Shown: piece by piece, positions 44,122 through 52,993 of the stretch
Numbering within the stretch: the first letter of the stretch is position 1
How the letters are laid out: every line of letters begins with the position of its first letter
DNA from: Carnobacteriaceae bacterium zg-C25
GTDB lineage: Bacteria; Bacillota; Bacilli; Lactobacillales; Aerococcaceae
Direction of reading: 5' to 3'
Assembly: GCA_017945845.1 (NCBI GenBank)
Contig: CP072828.1
Location: forward strand, 744,001 to 808,000
DNA length: 64,000 nucleotides
The notes under the pieces: model-generated
Told to the model about the DNA's origin: nothing
Database searches by the model: none
What the model saw: the letters and a program-made list of their open reading frames with translations, nothing else
Made by a program: the position numbers and the translations under genes

Positions 44122-44752
44122 ATTGTACCTCCACGCGATAAATCCGTTGCCCCCTTGATGAAAATTTTGCTTCATATTCTGTCATAATATTCCCCTCGAA
44201 TGTACTATGATGCAAATCCAACCATACTTGTTTTAAAATCATGCCATATTGTGAAAAACTACATAACGAATATTCAAACAATCCTTGGTTATCTGTTTTA
44301 AAATGAATTTCACCATTCGGCACTAAAATGGTTTCATAACTTTTTAAAAATGATGCGTATGTTAAACGACGTTTTTCGTGTTTTTTCTTTGGCCACGGAT
44401 CTGAAAAATTCAAATACACACGATCAACTTCACCTTTTTCAAATAAATCGGCGATATCCCCACCATCAACATGTAATAATTGTAAATTTGGTAAATCGTT
44501 CTCAATCAATTTATCTAACGCTACCACGACAACGCTTGTTTGAATTTCAACACCAATATAATTGATGTTTGGGTTTGCTTTTGCCATTTCAGTAACGAAT
44601 TGACCTTTACCCGTACCGATTTCGACATGAATGGGATGATCATTACCAAATCGTTGGTGCCACTTTCCACGCCATTCTTGTGCGTTTTGTACGATATATT
44701 GCGGGTACGCCTTTATTTTATCATTTGCCCACGGTTTATTTCTTAATCTCAT
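44102..44752 (-). CDS. trmB: tRNA (guanine-N7-)-methyltransferase
   Basis: A 216-aa SAM-dependent enzyme. SAM site [15 protein letters not shown]; catalytic region [18 protein letters not shown]. It methylates G46 of tRNA. It comes after ccrZ as in streptococci, though a hairpin separates them here. GGAGAG precedes the ATG. Confidence 0.96.
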   Translation of the reverse strand: MRLRNKPWANDKIKAYPQYIVQNAQEWRGKWHQRFGNDHPIHVEIGTGKGQFVTEMAKANPNINYIGVEIQTSVVVVALDKLIENDLPNLQLLHVDGGDIADLFEKGEVDRVYLNFSDPWPKKKHEKRRLTYASFLKSYETILVPNGEIHFKTDNQGLFEYSLCSFSQYGMILKQVWLDLHHSTFEGNIMTEYEAKFSSRGQRIYRVEVQFVAKEN

Positions 44753-44770
44753 ATACTCTCCTAAAAATGA

Positions 44771-44802
44771 AACTCATTGATCACTTATCAATCAATGAGT
44801 TT
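44771..44802 (-). terminator. hairpin between ccrZ and trmB
   Basis: Stem AACTCATTGAT / ATCAATGAGTT (11 bp, 9-nt loop), with a CATTTTT after it on the minus strand. A partial terminator just before the trmB ribosome binding site. Confidence 0.6.
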
Positions 44803-44805
44803 TGA

Positions 44806-45582
44806 TTATTGCATTATTTTTTTGATCATCATAATGGCATAATTGACTTGATGATTTCTACCATAAAAATGGCTTTTTTTAATATCCATTAAATACGTCA
44901 ATATACAAAACCACTGCAAGCGTAATTGAACTGACGGTGTTAGCGTAACGCCATAAACTTCAAGCCATTTTTCCCAATCCGAATAATTGATATAACGGCA
45001 TAAAATACTCGCAACATCTAACAATGGATCACACAATTTTACATTTTCCCAGTCCACCAAATATAAACGACCTGTTTTTTCAAGTAAAAAGTTAGCATGA
45101 CTTAAATCGCCATGACAAACCACGCTGTCCACTTTTTCAAGCTGATTTGCTGTATGGTATAAATAATCTACAACACGATTCAAAAATGAATTTTGTCTTA
45201 GATCAACTTGTAATGACTCTTGATATTCAGCCAATAATTGTGTTGGTGTCGCCGAACTCCCTTGAATTTTCTCAAGCATACCTTTTAACGTTGCTGACTC
45301 GTGTATCGCTTTCACCATCGCAAGTACGTCATGTTCCACCATCTGAACGGGTTGCAACGTATCGCCTTCAATCCATTCTTGCGCTGTAATCCCTTCGCCG
45401 TTAGCGGTACGTCTTGTCCACAACAATTTTGGCGCAATACCTTCTACGGAAACCGCCGCCAAAAATGGTGTCGTATTCCGTTTTAAAAATATAGTTTGCT
45501 CACCTTTAACGCCTTTATATGACTGTCCTGTTCCACCACCAAGTGGTGCCATTTCCCATTCTAAATCAAACGAATAACTCAT
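44806..45582 (-). CDS. ccrZ: CcrZ/YtmP-like choline-kinase-type phosphotransferase
   Basis: A 258-aa protein with the kinase catalytic loop VVCHGDLSHANFLL (His157, Asp159, Asn164) and metal-binding VDWENV (Asp177). Family context ecsA-ecsB-ccrZ-trmB is the same as in streptococci, where CcrZ links FtsZ to the start of replication; ribosides are reported substrates of the family. An aminoglycoside kinase role is unlikely from the gene order. It is 24 bases from ecsB. Confidence 0.85.
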   Translation of the reverse strand: MSYSFDLEWEMAPLGGGTGQSYKGVKGEQTIFLKRNTTPFLAAVSVEGIAPKLLWTRRTANGEGITAQEWIEGDTLQPVQMVEHDVLAMVKAIHESATLKGMLEKIQGSSATPTQLLAEYQESLQVDLRQNSFLNRVVDYLYHTANQLEKVDSVVCHGDLSHANFLLEKTGRLYLVDWENVKLCDPLLDVASILCRYINYSDWEKWLEVYGVTLTPSVQLRLQWFCILTYLMDIKKSHFYGRNHQVNYAIMMIKKIMQ

Positions 45583-45606
45583 TGTTCTATTCCTAACATT
45601 TATAAT

Positions 45607-46734
45607 CTACATCATTTTATCAATTTTACTAAAAATATACAACGGTAACACCAGAAATCGTACGATAAAAATACTCAATACAACACGCATTACCGATATT
45701 ACGCCAATACTAATACTACTTAACACGACAATCATACCACTTTGCAGTAAAAAGATGAAAAAAACAACTTGTTTCATTTCCTTTTTCCAATCACTCACAT
45801 TGTGTGGCATCCATTTATAAAAACGTGAACACTGATAAATTAACGTGTGATACAACTGTACACCGCTTAAAAATAACAATAAACCGACAACAACACTAAT
45901 GACCCATACATTTTTAGAGGCAAAAATAACGAGTGATGCCACAATCATTTGCCCAACAACATTTTCTCGAATTTCCTTTTGTCTGAGCGCGTATTTTAGC
46001 AATACCGACACATTGACACGTGATACCACGTTATCAAAATACGACTGTTTTTTCGTGTTGTGGTGTATTGGTGCATCTCCAAAGAAATGCAACCACATGT
46101 TTTGACGCATGAGACGATAACTTTCAGCTTCGATTAACTGCGCAATAGATTGTAGTGGAGATTGTTTTGTATAGACAAAAACAAATAAACTACACAGTAT
46201 GACACAACTAAAAACACCGATATAAAAATAAGACACCATAACGATAAACAGTACAACGGACAGTTGTTTTTTTAGTGGTGTCAATTGAGACATGACATGA
46301 ATAAAACTATATAGCACTCCATTCAACCACCACTCAAGTGTTACGGCCATCTTCACTTTATGCAACAACGGTAGCAAAATGATGGTACCCGATACAAATG
46401 CAAATAACACAAATAGCACACTATATAATTGCGCTGAATAAAAATAACGTTTCGTCAACAATGCGGAATGATTCAAATAATGTAAATCTTGTTTTTTTAA
46501 TAGTGTTGCTACACGTATTGGATAAATGAGTAACGTGATGAACCCGCTCACGAACACAGTTAAAACCCACTGTGGCAACATAAACGATTGCTGTAAAAAA
46601 TCGTGATAGGCGTACGCCAATGTAACAAATAAAAAAAAGACGATAACAAGGACGTGATCATTAAGAATATAGCGTAAATAACGGTATTTTTGCAGTAAGG
46701 CAGCTTGTAGGCGTTGTTTATATAATTTATCCAT
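45607..46734 (-). CDS. ecsB: ABC transporter permease EcsB
   Basis: A 375-aa membrane protein with about eight or nine segments and basic loops, matching EcsB. The start is the ATG at 46734, 5 bases after GGAGC in the end of ecsA, with an 8-base overlap. EcsAB affects secretion, membrane protein quality control and peptide export in Firmicutes; the substrate is not fixed. Confidence 0.88.
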   Translation of the reverse strand: MDKLYKQRLQAALLQKYRYLRYILNDHVLVIVFFLFVTLAYAYHDFLQQSFMLPQWVLTVFVSGFITLLIYPIRVATLLKKQDLHYLNHSALLTKRYFYSAQLYSVLFVLFAFVSGTIILLPLLHKVKMAVTLEWWLNGVLYSFIHVMSQLTPLKKQLSVVLFIVMVSYFYIGVFSCVILCSLFVFVYTKQSPLQSIAQLIEAESYRLMRQNMWLHFFGDAPIHHNTKKQSYFDNVVSRVNVSVLLKYALRQKEIRENVVGQMIVASLVIFASKNVWVISVVVGLLLFLSGVQLYHTLIYQCSRFYKWMPHNVSDWKKEMKQVVFFIFLLQSGMIVVLSSISIGVISVMRVVLSIFIVRFLVLPLYIFSKIDKMM

Positions 46735-47461
46735 TTTCTGCTCCTTGCTGTTTAGAAACCATGGCAATGAATAGATCATCAACCGTCGTACATTGATAGT
46801 CCTCCAACAACGTTGATACCGTCTTTTCTTCGATAAGCTGACCTTTATGCATAAATAAAACTTTATCAATATCACGGTGAATTTGCGACAAAATGTGTGT
46901 GGACACGATAATCATTGCATTATCGTTTAATTTGTCTTGAAAAATGTTCAACAAATCTTTAATCGCTATTGGATCTAACCCCATAAACGGTTCATCAATA
47001 ATGTATAAAGGAACGTCAAGCATTAACGCTAAAATCAGCATGACTTTCTGTTTCATACCTTTAGAAAAGGCACTTGGAAACCATTCTAATCGATTATCCA
47101 ATCGAAATAATCGCGCGTAGTGCATTGCTTTTTCCAACGTTTCATCAAAAGGCACTTGATACACACGAGCTACCAATTCAACATGTTCTTTTAACGTTAA
47201 TTCATCATATAAAATTGGCGTTTCCGGCACATACGCTATTTTTTGTTTATATGCCTGTGGTGTTGTTGGCGTCACACCATCAAGTTCCACCTCACCGCTA
47301 AATGCTGACATGGTAGCTGTCAAATGATGCAGTAACGTACTTTTTCCCGCTCCATTTAAACCGACAACGGCATAAAATTGACCGGGTAACATTGAAAATG
47401 AAATATTCGAAATAGCAGGTATACGTGTATACCCACCCGTTAATTCTTTTACCTGTAACAT
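46727..47461 (-). CDS. ecsA: ABC transporter ATPase EcsA
   Basis: A 244-aa ABC ATPase: Walker A GLNGAGKST, signature SAFSKGMKQK, Walker B LYIIDEPFMGLD, switch His STHIL. It pairs with EcsB encoded downstream. Upstream, a terminator separates it from secE. In many Firmicutes a divergent HIT-family gene adjoins ecsA; here secE-rpmG takes that place. Confidence 0.94.
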   Translation of the reverse strand: MLQVKELTGGYTRIPAISNISFSMLPGQFYAVVGLNGAGKSTLLHHLTATMSAFSGEVELDGVTPTTPQAYKQKIAYVPETPILYDELTLKEHVELVARVYQVPFDETLEKAMHYARLFRLDNRLEWFPSAFSKGMKQKVMLILALMLDVPLYIIDEPFMGLDPIAIKDLLNIFQDKLNDNAMIIVSTHILSQIHRDIDKVLFMHKGQLIEEKTVSTLLEDYQCTTVDDLFIAMVSKQQGAENG

Positions 47462-47484
47462 AAACTCTCCTTCACATAAATGTT

Positions 47485-47515
47485 AAAAAATCCAGCAATG
47501 TATGACATTACTGGA
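47485..47515 (-). terminator. intrinsic terminator after secE
   Basis: Stem TCCAGTAATGT / ACATTGCTGGA on the minus strand with a 3-nt loop and T6. It closes the rpmG-secE transcript, so nusG is not cotranscribed. Confidence 0.92.
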
Positions 47516-47529
47516 CTAAATTGCCTATA

Positions 47530-47703
47530 TTATAGTGATAAAAGCGAACGAATCAGTGCACCTATACCCGTATCGATTGTTCCAAAGAAAATGGCAAGTA
47601 ATGCAATACTTAACACAACTAGTCCTGTCGTACGTACTAACCCAGAAAATTTAGGCCACGTCACTGCTTTCATTTCTGCAATCACATTTTTGATAAATTT
47701 CAT
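47530..47703 (-). CDS. secE: preprotein translocase subunit SecE
   Basis: A 57-aa single-segment protein with the SecE signature MKFIKNVIAEMKAVTWPKF followed by one membrane helix. It clamps SecY in the translocon. ATG at 47703 follows GAGGGG. In nearly all Firmicutes secE is followed by nusG; here a terminator and ecsA follow. Confidence 0.95.
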   Translation of the reverse strand: MKFIKNVIAEMKAVTWPKFSGLVRTTGLVVLSIALLAIFFGTIDTGIGALIRSLLSL

Positions 47704-47717
47704 CGAATTACCCCTCA

Positions 47718-47870
47718 CTATTTTGTTTCTTTATGTACTGTATGTTTTGCACAATAACGGCAAAACTTTTTAATTTCTAATCGCTCTGTTCTTCCTTTTT
47801 CAGTCGGAGTAACCGTATAGTTACGTTGCCCACATGTTGTGCAAGCAAGACCTGTTTTACGTTGTGCCAT
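47718..47870 (-). CDS. rpmG: 50S ribosomal protein L33 (zinc-binding form)
   Basis: A 50-aa protein, MAQRKTGLACTTCGQ at the start, with two CxxC pairs (CTTC and CRYC) for zinc. The stop TAG is 14 bases upstream of the secE ATG. The distance of the Shine-Dalgarno sequence GAAAGG is rather long. The zinc form is under Zur control in some species; here its own promoter has no clear Zur box. Confidence 0.94.
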   Translation of the reverse strand: MAQRKTGLACTTCGQRNYTVTPTEKGRTERLEIKKFCRYCAKHTVHKETK

Positions 47871-47903
47871 TTTGCAATCATACCTTTCCCTAACATCTCA
47901 TTT

Positions 47904-47931
47904 ATCATACCATGTTAGCGATAAAAGTCAA
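47904..47931 (-). promoter_or_regulatory. rpmG-secE promoter
   Basis: -35 TTGACT (47926-47931), 16-bp spacer, extended -10 TGGTATGAT (TATGAT at 47904-47909). The first IS30 copy starts 37 bases upstream of the -35. Confidence 0.85.
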
Positions 47932-47967
47932 TTAAAACTACACAAATCTACTCTACAAAATGTAGCA

Positions 47968-49259
47968 GCCGAGTTGTAAAATAAAGTGCAAAAGCAAAAT
48001 AGTGTTATAAAAACAAAAAAAGACAGATAATTAACTGACTAAAATCCACTACAAAATTAGAAAGGTAATTATCATGTCTAAAACAAATTATAACACAAAA
48101 AAACAATATAAACAGCTATCTTTGATTGAACGCACAAAAATTGAAACTTTATTAAACGAAAAGAAACCAATACGATATATTGCTGAACAACTCGGACGAA
48201 ATATATCTACAATTTATAGAGAAATTAAACGTGGAAGTGTTAATCAAATCGTTAATCGAAATGGTATCCAACGTGACGAATTAAAATATTACGCTGAAAC
48301 AAGCCATTACATCTATAAAGCTAAGCAACAAAATAAATATCATAATAATTTAACTGAAAAATTTAGTCAGCAATTTTTCAAAGACTTACAACAGGTAGTT
48401 ACTGAAAAATATAGAACCCATAGTATTGATACCTTTGTACATTGGTATCGGCAAAATCACCCTAATGAGAAGGTCCCTTGTACGAAAACGGTTTATACGT
48501 TTGTCCATCAAGGTATTATCCCTATCAAACCAATTGATTTACCCAAAATGGTAAGCATTAGAAAACGACCAAAAAAAGATAACACCAAAACATACAAGAA
48601 AAATATGGGAACATCTATCGAAAATCGACCAGACGTAGCGAATAATCGTACAGAATTTGGACATTGGGAAATTGATTTAGTCTTATTTAAGAAGACGAAA
48701 AATGAAGCACTATTATTAACGTTAGTAGAACGACAAACACGTTATACAATTATACGTAAAATAAATGATAAAACAGCACTATGTGTCTTACGGACATTAA
48801 AGAATATTTTTAAACAATATAGGAAATCAACCTTCAAGAGTATTACATCTGATAATGGTTCAGAATTCGCCTCGTTATCTGAATTAGAATCGAAATATTT
48901 AAACATTTACTATGCACACCCTTATTCATCTTATGAGCGTGGTACTAACGAAAACCATAACGGACAGATACGGGAGTTTTTACCTAAGGGTAAATCTATC
49001 AACACCGTTAAAAAGTCAACTATTCGTAAAATAGAATCCTGCTTAAATCAGAAAATACGACGTAAATTAGGTTATCGTACACCTGCGGAGTTATTTTTAT
49101 TGCGGGTAGATTAATAGTTTAATAAAAACTGGTTTCCCGTCAAGGCACACTTCGTTTTTCGCCTTGACTAGAAAACCTTTGTTTTTATTGTTTGGTTATC
49201 AACCCCGCAAAAGAGAAAGTCATTATCTGTTTTTTTTGCACTTTACTTTACAATTGCCA
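47968..49259 (+). mobile_element. IS30-family insertion sequence, copy 1
   Basis: A 1292-bp element with imperfect terminal inverted repeats (TTGTAAAATAAAGTGCAAAA at the left; TTGTAAAGTAAAGTGCAAAA, read inward, at the right). It is flanked by a 13-bp direct repeat ACAAAATGTAGCA (47955-47967 and 49260-49272). One intact transposase gene. An internal hairpin GTCAAGGC / GCCTTGAC (49139-49168) lies after it. The other copy is at 50825. Confidence 0.95.
48074..49114 (+). CDS. IS30-family transposase, copy 1
   Basis: A 346-aa IS30-family transposase, full length. N-terminal helix-turn-helix (LSLIERTKIETLL ... IRYIAEQLGRNISTIYREI). DDE catalytic core: Asp in FGHWEIDLVLF, Asp in ITSDNGSEFA, Glu in RGTNENHNGQIREFLPKG. 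AGAAAGG precedes the ATG. The protein is identical to that of copy 2, which shows recent movement. Confidence 0.97.
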   Translation: MSKTNYNTKKQYKQLSLIERTKIETLLNEKKPIRYIAEQLGRNISTIYREIKRGSVNQIVNRNGIQRDELKYYAETSHYIYKAKQQNKYHNNLTEKFSQQFFKDLQQVVTEKYRTHSIDTFVHWYRQNHPNEKVPCTKTVYTFVHQGIIPIKPIDLPKMVSIRKRPKKDNTKTYKKNMGTSIENRPDVANNRTEFGHWEIDLVLFKKTKNEALLLTLVERQTRYTIIRKINDKTALCVLRTLKNIFKQYRKSTFKSITSDNGSEFASLSELESKYLNIYYAHPYSSYERGTNENHNGQIREFLPKGKSINTVKKSTIRKIESCLNQKIRRKLGYRTPAELFLLRVD

Positions 49260-49272
49260 ACAAAATGTAGCA

Positions 49273-49420
49273 TCACAATAGATGTGATAAAAAATACAAA
49301 AAGAGAAACACCCTTTTAAAATCAGTCTGATTAAATACCAATGCATAAAGGAAACTTTTCATAACACATACGCCACATCAACAACATTTGAGATAGACTT
49401 GAACAGTTTCATAAAGATAA
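49273..49420. other. intergenic stretch between IS30 copy 1 and the rplA terminator
   Basis: About 150 AT-rich bases, no gene seen. Together with 47871-47954 this was one intergenic region before the insertion. Confidence 0.5.
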
Positions 49421-49449
49421 AAAACTCTAGACATTCATCTAGAGTTTTA
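49421..49449 (-). terminator. intrinsic terminator after rplA
   Basis: Stem AAACTCTAGA / TCTAGAGTTT, 6-nt loop, T6 on the minus strand. Confidence 0.92.
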
Positions 49450-49472
49450 AACATATTATAAGTTTAAGCATC

Positions 49473-50162
49473 TTATAAAGAGTTGCTATCAACACGAACA
49501 CCTGGTGCTAATGTTGATGTTAAAGATACGTTTTTAATGTAAGTACCTTTTGCAGTTGCTGGTTTGATACGAACAACTGTTTCGTGAATTGCTTTTAAGT
49601 TTTCTAATAATTTATCAGCATCGAATGATACTTTACCTACTGTAACGTGTAAGTTACCTGCTTTGTCAGCACGGTAAGTTACTTTACCAGCTTTGATTTC
49701 TTCAACAGCTTTAGTCACATCCATTGTAACTGTACCTGTTTTAGGGTTTGGCATTAAACCTTTAGGTCCTAATACACGACCTAAACGTCCAACTTGACCC
49801 ATCATATCTGGTGTTGCAACGATAACGTCAAAATCAAACCAACCGCCAGCAACTTTGTCGATTAAATCAACATCACCAACAAAATCAGCACCTGCTGCTT
49901 CTGCTTCTTTAGCTTTCTCGCCACGCGCGAAAACTAAAACACGTGATACTTTACCAGTTCCGTGTGGCAATACAATTGCTCCACGTAATTGTTGGTCTGC
50001 TTTTCTTGTGTCGATACCTAAGTTATATGCTACTTCAACTGTCGCGTCAAATTTCGCGAAGTCTGTTTCTTTTACTAATGCAACTGCTTCAGAAGCTGAA
50101 TAAGCTTTTGTTTTGTCAATTTTCGCTGCAGCTGCTAAGAATTTTTTACTTTTCTTTGCCAT
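49473..50162 (-). CDS. rplA: 50S ribosomal protein L1
   Basis: A 229-aa L1. Family block [17 protein letters not shown], and the RNA-binding [34 protein letters not shown] region. It forms the L1 stalk that moves tRNA out of the E site, and represses its own operon in many bacteria. AGGAGG precedes the ATG. The intergenic leader has a GTGGGAGG...ACCACA motif. Confidence 0.98.
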   Translation of the reverse strand: MAKKSKKFLAAAAKIDKTKAYSASEAVALVKETDFAKFDATVEVAYNLGIDTRKADQQLRGAIVLPHGTGKVSRVLVFARGEKAKEAEAAGADFVGDVDLIDKVAGGWFDFDVIVATPDMMGQVGRLGRVLGPKGLMPNPKTGTVTMDVTKAVEEIKAGKVTYRADKAGNLHVTVGKVSFDADKLLENLKAIHETVVRIKPATAKGTYIKNVSLTSTLAPGVRVDSNSL

Positions 50163-50177
50163 TTTAAATTCCTCCTA

Positions 50178-50205
50178 TGTGGTTTTAGCGGTTTTACCTC
50201 CCACA
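50178..50205 (-). promoter_or_regulatory. structured leader motif before rplA
   Basis: TGTGGGAGGTAAAACC...ACCACA on the minus strand: the ends pair as TGTGG / CCACA. A closely similar motif lies before rplK. It may be an L1 mRNA operator. Confidence 0.45.
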
Positions 50206-50247
50206 GATTAACGTTGTTAATCCAAAATGAGAAGCTGTGTCATTGTA

Positions 50248-50673
50248 TTAGTCTTGGATGTTAAAGCCCATTGAACGAGCAGTACCTTCAACCATACGCA
50301 TCGCAGCTTCTACGCTAGCTGCATTTAAATCTGGTGCTTTTAATTCAGCAATTTCTTGTACTTGTTGACGAGTTACTGTTGCAACTTTTTTCTTGTTAGG
50401 TTCTCCTGAACCTTTTTCAACTTTAGCTGCTTTTTTCAATAATACTGCAGCTGGTGGTGTTTTTGTAACGAAGTCGAATGAACGGTCTTCATAAACACTA
50501 ATTACAACAGGAATAATTAAACCTGCTTGGTCTGCTGTACGCGCGTTGAACTCTTTACAGAATCCCATGATGTTAACTTGCGCTTGACCTAAAGTTGAAC
50601 CTACTGGTGGAGCTGGTGTTGCTTTACCGGCAGGAATTTGTAATTTAATTACTTTTACGATTTTTTTAGCCAC
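50248..50673 (-). CDS. rplK: 50S ribosomal protein L11
   Basis: A 141-aa L11 with the standard N-terminal [23 protein letters not shown] and rRNA-binding C-terminal [18 protein letters not shown]. Part of the GTPase-associated centre. Start is GTG at 50673 after GGAGGAATATCTC. It is first in the rplK-rplA operon. Confidence 0.98.
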   Translation of the reverse strand: MAKKIVKVIKLQIPAGKATPAPPVGSTLGQAQVNIMGFCKEFNARTADQAGLIIPVVISVYEDRSFDFVTKTPPAAVLLKKAAKVEKGSGEPNKKKVATVTRQQVQEIAELKAPDLNAASVEAAMRMVEGTARSMGFNIQD

Positions 50674-50700
50674 GAGATATTCCTCCTTATTTCTTCGTGA

Positions 50701-50734
50701 TGTGGTTTAATGGAGTTGAGATTTCCCCTCCCAC
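50701..50734 (-). promoter_or_regulatory. structured leader motif before rplK
   Basis: GTGGGAGGGGAAATC...AAACCACA on the minus strand, similar to the rplA leader motif (GTGGGAGG ... AACCACA). It lies between promoter and start. Confidence 0.45.
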
Positions 50735-50760
50735 GCTTTGTACATAAACGTACTTGATAA

Positions 50761-50789
50761 TAATACTAAAAAAACATTTATATATCAAG
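50761..50789 (-). promoter_or_regulatory. rplK promoter
   Basis: -35 TTGATA (50784-50789), 17-bp spacer, -10 TATTAT (50761-50766). The second IS30 copy starts 36 bases upstream of the -35 and leaves it intact. Confidence 0.82.
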
Positions 50790-50824
50790 TCTTTTATCTG
50801 TTTTTTACTTAACTTTTTCAAAAG

Positions 50825-52115
50825 CCGAGTTGTAAAATAAAGTGCAAAAGCAAAATAGTGTTATAAAAACAAAAAAAGACAGATAATTAACTGACTAAAA
50901 TCCACTACAAAATTAGAAAGGTAATTATCATGTCTAAAACAAATTATAACACAAAAAAACAATATAAACAGCTATCTTTGATTGAACGCACAAAAATTGA
51001 AACTTTATTAAACGAAAAGAAACCAATACGATATATTGCTGAACAACTCGGACGAAATATATCTACAATTTATAGAGAAATTAAACGTGGAAGTGTTAAT
51101 CAAATCGTTAATCGAAATGGTATCCAACGTGACGAATTAAAATATTACGCTGAAACAAGCCATTACATCTATAAAGCTAAGCAACAAAATAAATATCATA
51201 ATAATTTAACTGAAAAATTTAGTCAGCAATTTTTCAAAGACTTACAACAGGTAGTTACTGAAAAATATAGAACCCATAGTATTGATACCTTTGTACATTG
51301 GTATCGGCAAAATCACCCTAATGAGAAGGTCCCTTGTACGAAAACGGTTTATACGTTTGTCCATCAAGGTATTATCCCTATCAAACCAATTGATTTACCC
51401 AAAATGGTAAGCATTAGAAAACGACCAAAAAAAGATAACACCAAAACATACAAGAAAAATATGGGAACATCTATCGAAAATCGACCAGACGTAGCGAATA
51501 ATCGTACAGAATTTGGACATTGGGAAATTGATTTAGTCTTATTTAAGAAGACGAAAAATGAAGCACTATTATTAACGTTAGTAGAACGACAAACACGTTA
51601 TACAATTATACGTAAAATAAATGATAAAACAGCACTATGTGTCTTACGGACATTAAAGAATATTTTTAAACAATATAGGAAATCAACCTTCAAGAGTATT
51701 ACATCTGATAATGGTTCAGAATTCGCCTCGTTATCTGAATTAGAATCGAAATATTTAAACATTTACTATGCACACCCTTATTCATCTTATGAGCGTGGTA
51801 CTAACGAAAACCATAACGGACAGATACGGGAGTTTTTACCTAAGGGTAAATCTATCAACACCGTTAAAAAGTCAACTATTCGTAAAATAGAATCCTGCTT
51901 AAATCAGAAAATACGACGTAAATTAGGTTATCGTACACCTGCGGAGTTATTTTTATTGCGGGTAGATTAATAGTTTAATAAAAACTGGTTTCCCGTCAAG
52001 GCACACTTCGTTTTTCGCCTTGACTAGAAAACCTTTGTTTTTATTGTTTGGTTATCAACCCCGCAAAAGAGAAAGTCATTATCTGTTTTTTTTGCACTTT
52101 ACTTTACAATTGCCA
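50825..52115 (+). mobile_element. IS30-family insertion sequence, copy 2
   Basis: A 1291-bp element, the same as copy 1 except for one base fewer in an A-rich tract upstream of the transposase by coordinate count. It is flanked by its own 13-bp direct repeat AACTTTTTCAAAA (50812-50824 and 52116-52128). Confidence 0.95.
50930..51970 (+). CDS. IS30-family transposase, copy 2
   Basis: A 346-aa transposase with the same sequence as copy 1, including the helix-turn-helix and the DDE residues. It is oriented away from rplK. It should be active, able to move itself and perhaps, with copy 1, the 1.55 kb between the elements. The intact duplications at each copy show that this has not happened here. 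Confidence 0.97.
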   Translation: MSKTNYNTKKQYKQLSLIERTKIETLLNEKKPIRYIAEQLGRNISTIYREIKRGSVNQIVNRNGIQRDELKYYAETSHYIYKAKQQNKYHNNLTEKFSQQFFKDLQQVVTEKYRTHSIDTFVHWYRQNHPNEKVPCTKTVYTFVHQGIIPIKPIDLPKMVSIRKRPKKDNTKTYKKNMGTSIENRPDVANNRTEFGHWEIDLVLFKKTKNEALLLTLVERQTRYTIIRKINDKTALCVLRTLKNIFKQYRKSTFKSITSDNGSEFASLSELESKYLNIYYAHPYSSYERGTNENHNGQIREFLPKGKSINTVKKSTIRKIESCLNQKIRRKLGYRTPAELFLLRVD

Positions 52116-52182
52116 AACTTTTTCAAAAAAATTGACTCATTTATATGAAAACAGCAAATTTTAACGCTACTATAAAAATCAC

Positions 52183-52211
52183 TTGATTTATTACTATAAA
52201 TTTGTCATACT
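52183..52211 (+). promoter_or_regulatory. plsC promoter
   Basis: -35 TTGATT (52183-52188), 17-bp spacer, -10 CATACT (52206-52211), 38 bases ahead of the ATG. The IS30 copy 2 right end is 68 bases upstream. Confidence 0.65.
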
Positions 52212-52249
52212 TTGTAGTGCTTTACATATTAAACGTAAAAGGAGTTACT

Positions 52250-52867
52250 ATGTTTTACAATTTTATGTGTTATCTCGTAAAAGGTTTACTATTGCTTTTA
52301 AATGGTAAAACCGATATACAGCAAAAAGAAAAATTACCAACAAATCAAAACTATATACTAATCTCTCCACACCGTACATGGTTAGACCCTGTTTTTTTAG
52401 CACTTGGTGCATTTCCTAAAAAGTTTTGCTTTATGGCGAAAAAAGAACTATTTAAAAATCCACTTTTGCGCTGGCTCATTACAAAGATGAACGCCTTTCC
52501 AGTCGATAGAGAAAACCCGGGTCCAAGTGTGATCAAAATTCCTGTCAACCATTTAAAAAATGATGATTTAAGTTTAATCATGTTCCCAAGTGGTTCACGT
52601 CATAGTGACGAATCTAAAAACGGTGCGGCAATGATTGCTCGAATGGCAAAAGTACCTATCGTTCCAGCCGTTTATCACGGTCCTTTTTCATTTAAAAATT
52701 TATTGAAACGTCAAAAAACAATTGTTCGCTTTGGCGATCCAATCTATATTACATCTAAAGAGGATCAAGCGTTATTTGCTGAAACTATAAAAAAAGCATT
52801 TGATCAATTAGACAAAGAAATCGATCCAAATTTCACTTGGGTACCGCAACCTAAAAAACAAAAATAA
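52250..52867 (+). CDS. plsC: 1-acyl-glycerol-3-phosphate acyltransferase
   Basis: A 205-aa PlsC-family enzyme. Catalytic motif SPHRTWLDPV (HxxxxD), and the phosphate-binding motif as FPSGSRHS, in place of the commoner FPEGTRS; the Ser form occurs in this subfamily in Gram-positives. It adds the second acyl chain to make phosphatidic acid at the membrane. ATG at 52250 follows AAAAGGAG. A terminator follows. Confidence 0.9.
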   Translation: MFYNFMCYLVKGLLLLLNGKTDIQQKEKLPTNQNYILISPHRTWLDPVFLALGAFPKKFCFMAKKELFKNPLLRWLITKMNAFPVDRENPGPSVIKIPVNHLKNDDLSLIMFPSGSRHSDESKNGAAMIARMAKVPIVPAVYHGPFSFKNLLKRQKTIVRFGDPIYITSKEDQALFAETIKKAFDQLDKEIDPNFTWVPQPKKQK

Positions 52868-52882
52868 CAACGCTATATCGTC

Positions 52883-52919
52883 AAAAAGACACCACATTTA
52901 TGATGATGGTGTCTTTTTT
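52883..52919 (+). terminator. intrinsic terminator after plsC
   Basis: Stem AAAAAGACACCA / TGGTGTCTTTTT with a 12-nt loop, T-rich end. A weaker hairpin at 52953-52980 (one mismatch) may serve the convergent SDR gene. Confidence 0.88.
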
Positions 52920-52993
52920 CGCATACCTTTTAATGTGTAACAAACTAAAATTAGAGGTGATAACTTATGCCATCACCCCTACACTTGTACCAC

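Noticed and set aside
44806-45582. Aminoglycoside resistance kinase
   Set aside because: Gene order with ecsAB and trmB fits CcrZ/YtmP, and the motifs are shared by all choline-kinase-like proteins.
47949-47967. CopY-type operator (TACANNTGTA) at the IS30 target
   Set aside because: The spacing is three bases instead of two, and no copper gene is nearby.
47968-52115. Composite transposon made of two IS30 copies carrying rplK-rplA
   Set aside because: Each copy has its own 13-bp target duplication, so they arrived separately.
52580-52620. Mutated, inactive PlsC because of FPSGSR
   Set aside because: The Ser/Gly form is found in Gram-positive PlsC relatives, and the HxxxxD motif is intact.
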